This document shows, in pieces, positions 56,499-64,000 of a stretch of DNA of 64,000 bases (positions within the stretch are counted from its first letter, which is position 1; each line of letters starts with the position of its first letter). The position numbers were made by a program, and so were the translations under genes. Below the pieces are notes generated by a model that saw only the letters and a list, made by a program, of their open reading frames with translations, searched no databases and was not told the DNA's origin. The stretch covers positions 67,355,501-67,419,500 of the forward strand of contig NC_134534.1 in NCBI RefSeq assembly GCF_050624435.1, in the 5' to 3' direction. This stretch comes from Tenrec ecaudatus. Taxonomy: Eukaryota > Chordata > Mammalia > Afrosoricida > Tenrecidae.

Positions 56499-57064
56499 CG
56501 CACAGCCCTACACTGACACAGGAGTTAGACTTCATTCAAGAGCTAGTGCAACTGATGGAAGAACATGGAAGTGTCTACTGTAGTGTCTGTGTGCGAGGGC
56601 GGCTGTTTCCTTCCTTCGAATTCTTCACATCCCTGAATAGCCTGTACAGCTCCTCGGAGTCCACGAGATTTTCTGTAAGCGCTGTTTGGCTGATACACAC
56701 GGGGCAAGGGTTTAATGTGTGGATGCTTCCGTGTGTTGGTGAAGATAGAAAGGGAGTAGGATCCAAGATCAAAATTTGGTAGGTTGATTACATTGTAGGC
56801 AAGTTAACCATTTTTCCATAGTGATATGATTGAGGTTCTGAGTCTGAGCCAGCTCATCTGCTTCTAATCTTCATCCACGGGTTCGTTTTACCATCAGCTA
56901 ATTTGCAACATCGACTGATACACTTTTTTTCGGAGGCTTTCCTGTTGCTACGCTGTGCTCTGATTGTGGAGGTCTCCATCTGAGGCACGATTATGGATGA
57001 TAAAACCCTAATTCGAAAAGGCTTGACTTCTCAGTGGTTTGAGAAAAGATGCGGGGATTAAAGA

Positions 57065-57258
57065 AATCCAAAGCTAGCTCTGTGCCCCTGGACACACTGT
57101 TGAATGTCCTTCAGCTACAGTTTTCTCTTCTTTAAAAGGGGGCAGTCACACTGAATACCTCCTAACGTTTCCGTGGGGAGCGAATGAGTTATTGCTTGTG
57201 AAGCGCTTAGCACGTTGCTCCTCACATAGTGTGTTTCTAATAAACATAAACTCTGTTT
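57065..57258 (+). repeat. MIR SINE, sense
   Basis: 'GTCCTTCAGCTACAGTTTTC' (57107), 'GGAGCGAATGAGTTATTGCT' (57177) and 'TGTGAAGCGCTTAGCACGTT' (57197) follow the MIR order to its AATAAA-like end. Confidence 0.75.
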
Positions 57259-57529
57259 TTAATAATTTCCCTTCCACTTTAATTGTGCTCCAGTACTGCG
57301 CGTGCTATAAATTAAGAACGTTTTTTACCTGAATTCTTAAAATGAGACCATCTTTTTAAACTAGCATGCCTTGCTTTCGTTATTAAAGTAAGATAAGAAT
57401 GTGCGAGCTTTTCATTGGGTGAAATTCCACTTTGGAATTTACATATAGGAATGTGTTAAAACTCACGGAGTGACACATTTAGGATTTGTGCATTTCCTTC
57501 AATGTAAATTCACTTTAAAAAGAGCCAAA

Positions 57530-57695
57530 CGAAAATAGGGACTTGAAAGGAGACGATGCCAAGGCAAAGAGGAAGAAAAAGAATGTTTAGAAACTGACTG
57601 TGGTAGCAATTGTACAATTCTGCTTGAGGTAATTGAACTATGGGGCGATATGATATATGCAATAACTCCCAATTAGCAATAAATTGAAAATACAA
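57530..57695 (+). repeat. Afrotherian L1-type 3' end, second subfamily, sense
   Basis: 'GTGGTAGCAATTGTACAATT' (57600) to 'AATTAGCAATAAATTGAAAA' (57671). Confidence 0.65.
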
Positions 57696-58509
57696 AGAAA
57701 ATAGGATGCACATGCTGAAAATGTTTCGGGGAGACGCGCATTGTGCCTGCGACTTCTTTTGCTTCACTTTTGGGTCAAACATTTTGTTTGGAGGCTGAGG
57801 AACTTGGCCGCCCCCTTTATATTTCACACTAATTTTTACCTGAGAAAGGTGTCCTTCATTAAATTACGACTTCTCTTGTCTACGCAGAAGTCCACAGCAG
57901 GGTTTTGTGATGAAGTTGCTCTCAGTCGACAGATGATAACTGGGCTGTCCTTGGGGCTCTGAAGCATGCTGATGGGAGAGAGAGGCTTTCATTCTCAAGA
58001 AGGTGGGAAGCCACGGATACAAACAAAAGTGCTCTCTGAGTTGAGAAGAAAGAACTCCTCCACTTGCTGAGGTCGGCATGGGCTTCAAGGAGGCTGTAGG
58101 AGCTGAGCTGAGTGTTGGGAGATGGGTGGAATTGGAATAGGTTGAGAGGAGATGGAATGCGGTCTAAGTGAGGGCGCAATGAAAACACAGTCAGGATCAT
58201 TTCGGAGACTGAGAGGAGCCCTGGAGCCCAAGAGAGAATCAATACTAGGTAAGGACGGAGGAATCAGCAGGAACCAATCCATGGAGGTCCCTGACTACTA
58301 GGTGAGCGAATGTGGACTTGATCTTGCAGCAAGTAGAAAATCCACTGAGTGTTTTGGGCAGGGGTGTGTGATCTGGTGAAAAGTTTTAGGTAATAATTTA
58401 GCCGAAATTTAAGAACAAATTGAATGGGAGGTTGGGGGTGAACAGAAGTCCACAAACTCATATCAGTTGCCAGATTTTGTGTATTAGGAACCTGAGCTAG
58501 TGTTGTTGG

Positions 58510-58985
58510 TGTTGTTGTTAGTTGTTGTCGAGTTGTTTCCAACCCATGCCAACCCTGTTTTATGTCCAATAGAACAAAACCCTGTGCAGTCCTCTCATTC
58601 TCGCCACTGACCTATAGTTGAGTCCATCTTTCAGCCACTGTCAATCCATCTTGACCAGGGCCTTCCGTTTCTCTGCTGCTCCTCTCCTTTCCCAAGCGTG
58701 ACGGCCTTTCCCTGGCACTGGTCGCTCCCGATGAACATGTCTAAAGTACACGCGAGAAGATGGCTTGCCATTCTTGCTTCTAAGGAGCCTTCAGGTTATA
58801 CTTCTTCCTAGACAAACGTTGTTGTTGTTGTTCTTTGGGCAGTTCATGGTACTTTCAATAGTCTTTCCCAGCACCACAGTTCAAATGCGTCAATGCTTCT
58901 TCAGGCTTCCATGTGTAATGTCCAGCTTTCACATGCATATGCGGCGGTTGCAACCTATGGCTTACGTACACCCTGAGGTAATGAA
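58510..58985 (-). repeat. RTE/BovB-type LINE 3' end, antisense
   Basis: The inverted tail 'GTTGTCGAGTTGTTTCCAAC' (58523) is followed by 'GAACATGTCTAAAGTACACG', 'TTCTTGCTTCTAAGGAGCCT', 'AATAGTCTTTCCCAGCACCA' and 'CACATGCATATGCGGCGG'. The 142-codon open frame over it is a decayed antisense reading, not a gene. Confidence 0.82.
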
Positions 58986-58989
58986 GTGG

Positions 58990-59175
58990 GAATTAAAAAA
59001 CCTTCCTGCTGTCAAGTCATTTGACTCACAGCGACCCTATGGACAGAGTAAAATGGCCCGTGTGTTTCAGCTGTACAAGAGCAGAAAGCTTCATCTTTCT
59101 GACTCAGAGTGGCTGGAGCATTTGAACTGGTTAGCACCAATGGCCCAACCCACTCTGCCACCAGGGTTCCGCCGG
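58990..59175 (-). repeat. AfroSINE, antisense
   Basis: 'GACTCACAGCGACCCTATGG' (59023) near the tail side and 'CACTCTGCCACCAGGGTTCC' (59150) at the head; it separates two RTE copies. Confidence 0.75.
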
Positions 59176-59264
59176 TGGGAATGGAAGTTGTGAAAACAGA
59201 GTGACAGCAGAAGTACAGTCATTGCTTACCTGAAATTCTTTTGCAGAAGAAGTTAGCTACTCTG

Positions 59265-59720
59265 GACCTCTGCGTTGTTATTGTTAGGTGCTTTCTAGTT
59301 TGCTCTGACTCAGAGCGAACCTGTGTGCCCCAGGAGATACTGCCCAGTGCGGGGGCCAGCCTCAGAGTTGTTATGTTTCAATCCGTTGCTGCAGTCACTG
59401 TGTCAGTCCGCCTTGAGGAGGGCCTTTCTCTAGTTTGCTGACCCTTTACCAAGCATGATGCCGTTCTCCAAGGACTGGTGTCTCCTGATAACCTGTCCAA
59501 AGAAGGTGAGAGATAGTCTTCCTAGCCCTGCTTCTAAGGAATATTTAGTGGTACTTCTTCCAGGAAAGGTTTGTTTGTTCTTCTGGAAATCCATTGCATA
59601 TGCGATAGTCTTACCCAACACTACAATTCAAGTGCATCCATTGTTCTGTGGGCTTCCTTACCCATTGTTCAGCTTTCCCATGCTAAGAGGCGACTGAAAA
59701 TGCCATGGATTGGGTTAGGA
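59265..59720 (-). repeat. RTE/BovB-type LINE 3' end, antisense, second copy
   Basis: 'GTTATTGTTAGGTGCTTTCT' (59276), 'ACCAAGCATGATGCCGTTCT' (59449), 'CTGCTTCTAAGGAATATTTA' (59528) and 'GCGATAGTCTTACCCAACAC' (59602). Same order as 58510-58985. Confidence 0.82.
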
Positions 59721-59749
59721 ACATCAAAGTTCTCCAAGTGCCGTCTAGA

Positions 59750-59967
59750 TAAACAAAACAAACCCAGCTCTCTACCACGGAATCAATCCTACTCAGAGCA
59801 ACCCTTTGCCAAGCCTGTCAGGAAGACCCTAACTGCTCCATAGCATTGCCAGGACTGGAAATCTTCACAGAAACAGACTTGCTGCTATGTTGTGACTGTT
59901 GGATTCAAACTGCTGACCTTTCTGTTAGCAATCTAATCCTTAAACTACTGTACTGCCAGGGCTCCCT
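59750..59967 (-). repeat. AfroSINE, antisense, full length
   Basis: 'AACAAAACAAACCCAGCTCT' (59752) to 'TACTGTACTGCCAGGGCTCC' (59946), with 'GTTGGATTCAAACTGCTGAC' in the body. Confidence 0.85.
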
Positions 59968-60779
59968 GACATCTGCATAGTCTTGTAAAAGTATCCCCTA
60001 GTGTGTTCTAATTTCCTGGGATAACATGTTTTGAAATTAACCAACATTTCTCCTTGGCCATGTATACTCTAAGTTCAAGTTTAGTCTATCTGTGTTCATG
60101 TGGTTTTCTTAAGGCTATACTATCTTGAAAAGCTAATATTTTTCTACTCTCTTTTAAGAAAAAGATGACTATTTGAACTTTAAAATTTGAAGGGATAATT
60201 ATCTTCTGCCAGACTATATAACTAATCCAAACATAAGGGGATCCCTCATTTTCCAAATGGGAATTGACCAAAGAAAAAACATTTAGTTCATGTCTACATA
60301 TACTCTTTTAGATGAAGAGGAAATAGTTAAACAATTACCTATGTTTAATTTATTAATTCAATTATATGCATTTAAAATATTATGTCAAATAAAATATATA
60401 CATTATAAAATATTGCTGACTTATGCTCTCATATTTCATGGACCGATTTTGCTCATTCTCTTCACATATGTCTTTGGTATCTCTTGATACTGTGTTTAGA
60501 GTCATCCGATACAGTTTTTGAAAACATACATTTCCACTTCTGCCTCATGGTTTTAGAGAGGCAGGGAGAGCCTGTAGAATCTGAGTGATATTGTCATTGA
60601 CTCCAAACCATCCTAGACATGACAGTGGCTTTTCCCTTTGCCTTAGATGTCTGTGTCCTCTGCAGTGTAATCATTCGCCATGCTGCTTCATAAAGGACGC
60701 TTACTGCACCCTTACAGGAAGGTTTCGTCTTTTCTGTAAGGAGTAAGACAACACAAATAATAATAACGTCCATGACAGG

Positions 60780-62085
60780 TTTTTTAAGCAGTTCGATTGG
60801 CATTTCACCCACATAGTATACAATTCAGTAGCCCAATGTTTTTACGAGGAGCTGTGCAATGATTACTACAATCAATTTTAGAACATTTTCTTCCTCCTGA
60901 TACTCATTGTTATTAGTATAATTATTTTTAATTGTGGCAAAAATATACACAACAAATCATTCTCCAATTGAATCATTTCTACATGTATAATTCAGTGGCG
61001 TTGATTATACTGTGTTGTGAAACCATTATTGATATCCTTTTCCAAATTATTCTACCCCCGTGAACCTAAACTCAATGCCCCTTCAGCAAAAATCTCTTCC
61101 TCCTTCACCTATATTAACCATTAGTCAACTTTAGTTTTTTTGTTTCTTTTTTTTCAGTAGTTTTCTTGAAATAAAATGTAGATATCAGACACTTCCATAG
61201 TTAAGTTGCTTTTTATAAATGTTGTATACACATGATCACAATCAGTTTCAGTCCTCCTTTCCCCTCCTGCTTTCATTATTTGTGCCCCAATTCCTCTCCC
61301 TCTCCCCCCACCTCCCCTGAGAAATCAATGTATTAGTTGTCGTCTCTAAGCATCCACTCCTTTTGTGCTTCATAAACTGGGAAACCTAACAGAAACAATT
61401 AAAAAGAGAAAGGAGAAAATAATCATATAAAGAAAAAAATAAAGACTAAGAAAAAAATGACCGCCAGCAATATCTTAAAAGGCGAGAAGAAGTATTTAAG
61501 CCTAGAGCAAATTGAGGTTGTGCCAAGAGGGAGGTCAACAGGCCAAGTATCATGAGACTAGAGAGCTTGGATCCACCCTACTCAAGTCTACAATCATCTC
61601 TGTCTGGTAGTAAAGCTTTTCAACTCGTTGCCTTGTGGCTAACGGGGATTTGTCAGTGGCTTCATCTGACTAGATATTCTGCAGACAGATTTTGGAGCCC
61701 CACTGCCCTCCGTAGCCTATTACAAATTGGGTTTTCACAGTTTAAGCTCTGATACATTTACCTTCATTATATTTGGATTTGATGTCATCATATTTGGATC
61801 ACACAGGCTGATGTGTTTCTTTCATGTGGATTTACTTGATGCCTCCCTTAGATGGCAGCTTCGTTGAATACAAGCCTTTAAGACCCAGACACTATTCCGA
61901 TTGATAGTTGGGCACTGTCTGCTTTATTCACCACCCTTATCTTCAGTGGACTCTTCATAAAAGAAAGTATTGAGCAGGGCCAAGGTACAAGAACTAACTG
62001 TTCTTGGATTAGGGATAGACTTCAGTGGGAACCCAGAATCCATCTGCTTCTCCATGGGTTATGAACTACTCTGGTTCACTTTAGT
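60780..62085 (-). repeat. Afrotherian L1-type 3' UTR, second subfamily, long copy, antisense
   Basis: Inverted tail 'AAGCAGTTCGATTGGCATTT' (60786), A-rich zone 61385-61455, 'CAGATTTTGGAGCCCCACTG' (61686), 'CAAGCCTTTAAGACCCAGAC' (61871) and 'ACAAGAACTAACTGTTCTTG' (61988). Followed by (CAA) and (GA) simple repeats. Confidence 0.65.
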
Positions 62086-62103
62086 GGTCATATTATGACA
62101 AAA

Positions 62104-62147
62104 ACCAACAACAACAATAACAACAACAAAGACAGAGAGAGAGAGAC

Positions 62148-62182
<35 letters not shown>
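62104..62182. repeat. (CAA)n then (GA)n simple repeats
   Basis: CAA-rich run 62104-62129, then GA/GACA run to 62182. Confidence 0.95.
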
Positions 62183-62185
<3 letters not shown>

Positions 62186-62984
62186 TGTCGATCATCCTTC
62201 TTAGGTATAAAGCGATTGCATTGATAACATTAATAATTTATCCAATAGCATGAAATTTAAAGTACCACTGACATGAAGAGTTTATTTGAGTATAGTCCAA
62301 CTGCAAGCGAATCCAGGAGGTGTTCCTTGGTACAGATTGATTTGATTACATTGAGCCTAGCAGTTGGTGCCAGGGGAAAATTTTCTGTAACATTTTTTTA
62401 CAAGGGCAGATCCTAGCCTGTCAGATGAATAGCTTAGGACAACTTCTAAACACCATCCCTGACTTTCTATATGTTCAGTCTGGGTCCTCTTTAGACCTTC
62501 AGAAAGACCAATGATTGGCATTAGTTTAGGCTGTGTCTTCTCCAGAAAGTACTGAGTTGATACTATTATAACTGACACACATTCTCTAAGGGAGAGACTT
62601 AGCAACCATAGGCATAGAAAACGAGAGGTAATCTGAGAGTAACAAAGCATTATCTCATGTTTTAGCATGTAGAATGTTTTAGTTACCAATGTATAGTGGT
62701 ATTAGGTCATTTGCAATATATATTTATTTCTAAGTCGTTTATATATTTCCCTCTCTTCTAATAAATTTTGACTTACCCAGCATTGTGCTAAATTCTGTAG
62801 GGAAATAGGCGCAATATAAAAGTATCTGTGTTTTTCCCATAAAGAAATGCATGATGTTAAAATAAATAACACTATAAACTTCTATAAATTGAGGTAGAGA
62901 GAGGCAGAGGGAGGGGGAGGGACAGGGGAAAAAGAAGGAAAAATGAGGTAGAATATATTTTTAAATATACTTTTTTTAATAAAA
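62183..62984. other. Unassigned intronic sequence
   Basis: Nothing recognised except a purine-rich tract at 62892-62945. Confidence 0.5.
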
Positions 62985-63170
62985 CGTGACAACTCACTGT
63001 TACAGAGTCAAATCTAATTCAATGACCCTATGAGAAAAAGTAGAAACGCCCCTATGGATTTCTGAGACTATATATCTTTACGGTAACAGAAAACCTCATC
63101 TTTTTCTCGCAGAGCTACTGGTTTGCACCTGCTGCCCTTGCAGTTAGCAACTCAGGGGACTACCCAGCCC
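62985..63170 (-). repeat. AfroSINE, antisense, first of two in a row
   Basis: 'TACAGAGTCAAATCTAATTC' (63001) tail; 'AGAAAACCTCATCTTTTTCT' (63088) body; 'TTGCAGTTAGCAACTCAGGG' (63138) head side. Confidence 0.8.
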
Positions 63171-63342
63171 ACCATCGCCATCAAGTTATTTCCAGCTCAC
63201 CATGAGCCAATTCAGGGTTCCAAGGCTAGGAATCTTGACAGGAACCTATAGCTCCAATGCTTTCCTAGGAAGCAGCTGGTGGATTTGCCTTGCCAGTTTT
63301 CCAGTGGGCAGTCTAACACCTTAGTGCCACCTGGGCTATTTA
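63171..63342 (-). repeat. AfroSINE, antisense, second of two in a row
   Basis: 'CGCCATCAAGTTATTTCCAG' (63176) tail; 'GAAGCAGCTGGTGGATTTGC' (63269) body; 'TTAGTGCCACCTGGGCTATT' (63321) head. Confidence 0.82.
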
Positions 63343-63864
63343 GTGGGTACAAACGTCTATATATGGCTCATGGATGTTAGATTTTCCCTACCTACTGCTA
63401 CTCGAGGGTAGTAGGTCAAGGAAAACCGAATGAAACAGATGGAATTTGGGTTGCACTTTGAAGGACCTACAGGCCTTAGTCAGGGAGAAATATTGTAGGA
63501 CGTTTTGTTAGAGAGAAAAGAACCCGAGTGAAATGGCGGGCTTGAGGGAGCATGAAACATCTGGGTGAGCCAATGTGGTTCAAGTGTTTGCTCCTGTAGC
63601 ACTTGAACTGTCAGATGAGACGAGAATGTTCCATTTCCATGAGACCGTATATTATAAAATGCCCTTGTAAATTCTTAGTTGCTGTACAAAATGTATATGG
63701 AAGTAATGAGAATAAGGAGAAGTTTGGTATTGGAGTGGAGAGGACCTTGAAATTATGATAGACGAATGGAAACATCTCAGGCAATAATGGAGAGAATCGA
63801 CTGAAAAGCTCAGGGCCAGTCATGACTCCCTTGAAGCTAGACAGTGGGAGGACCCCTAGATGCC
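63343..63864. other. Unassigned intronic sequence
   Basis: No repeat or exon recognised. Confidence 0.5.
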
Positions 63865-64000
63865 CTACTAGAAGTGCTCCATAGGGTTTCCAAGACGGAG
63901 GGAGAGTCTTTGTAGAAGCAGACTGTCACCTCTGTCTCCTGCAGAGTGGCTGATGGACTTGAGCCACTAGCCTTTTGAATAACAATCCAGGGCTACTTCA
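63865..64000 (-). repeat. AfroSINE, antisense, cut by the window end
   Basis: 'GTGCTCCATAGGGTTTCCAA' (63873), 'AGACTGTCACCTCTGTCTCC' (63920) and 'GACTTGAGCCACTAGCCTTT' (63956). Confidence 0.8.

Larger units (their letters stand above)
46427..64000 (+). other. EYA1: EYA1 intron after the first coding exon (runs off the window)
   Basis: I searched by eye for the next exon (expected to encode VKTEPMSSSE...) and did not find it, so at least 17.5 kb of intron follows. 46427-51320 holds no repeat I recognise apart from a short TA tract near 48883-48904. From about 51.3 kb the intron contains MIR, AfroSINE, SPIN, RTE and L1 pieces listed separately. The stretches 47000-51300, 52610-54040, 54240-55020, 56500-57060, 57700-58500 and 59970-60780 show nothing I can name. 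Confidence 0.6.

Noticed and set aside
58765..59193. 142-codon open frame on the + strand
   Set aside because: It spans an antisense RTE tail and an antisense AfroSINE.

Overview
The window is mammalian nuclear DNA. There are no bacterial-style operons or long open frames. It holds spliced-gene sequence in a sea of interspersed repeats. Three repeat groups point to an afrotherian and, within Afrotheria, most likely a tenrec (Echinops-like): about 25 tRNA-derived AfroSINE copies with the characteristic GAGCCCTGGTGG... head and ...GAGTCGGAATYGACTCGATGGCAGTGAGTTT tail (quoted in parts), many fragments of an RTE/BovB-type LINE, and four copies of a SPIN-like hAT transposon. SPIN is known to have entered tenrecs, and not other sampled afrotherians, by horizontal transfer. 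The species call is inference from repeat content.

The one gene I can support is EYA1 (eyes absent homolog 1, a SIX-family transcriptional coactivator and HAD-type phosphatase), on the + strand. A CpG-rich, TATA-less promoter lies near 39.0-39.45 kb and ends in a splice donor. A short alternative first coding exon lies at 44669-44693 (eight codons, MLLFPPVA, plus one base). The canonical first coding exon lies at 46299-46426 ([15 protein letters not shown]..., 41 codons plus one base). Both coding exons end in the same phase, so either can join the same downstream exon. The later EYA1 exons, including the one that would start VKTEPM, are not found before 64000; the window ends in the following intron.

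Layout: 1-36.7 kb is upstream intergenic DNA, dense with nested repeats (SINEs in LINEs, a mariner in an RTE LINE, a TIR element in another RTE, a truncated LINE in a SINE, L1 with a 5' inversion). From 36.7 to 51.3 kb, centred on the EYA1 promoter and first exons, I recognise no transposon at all, as is typical around developmental regulators. From 51.3 to 64 kb the intron again collects MIR, AfroSINE, RTE, L1 and SPIN copies.

All repeat family names come from pattern recognition without a search; boundaries are approximate unless a target-site duplication is stated.
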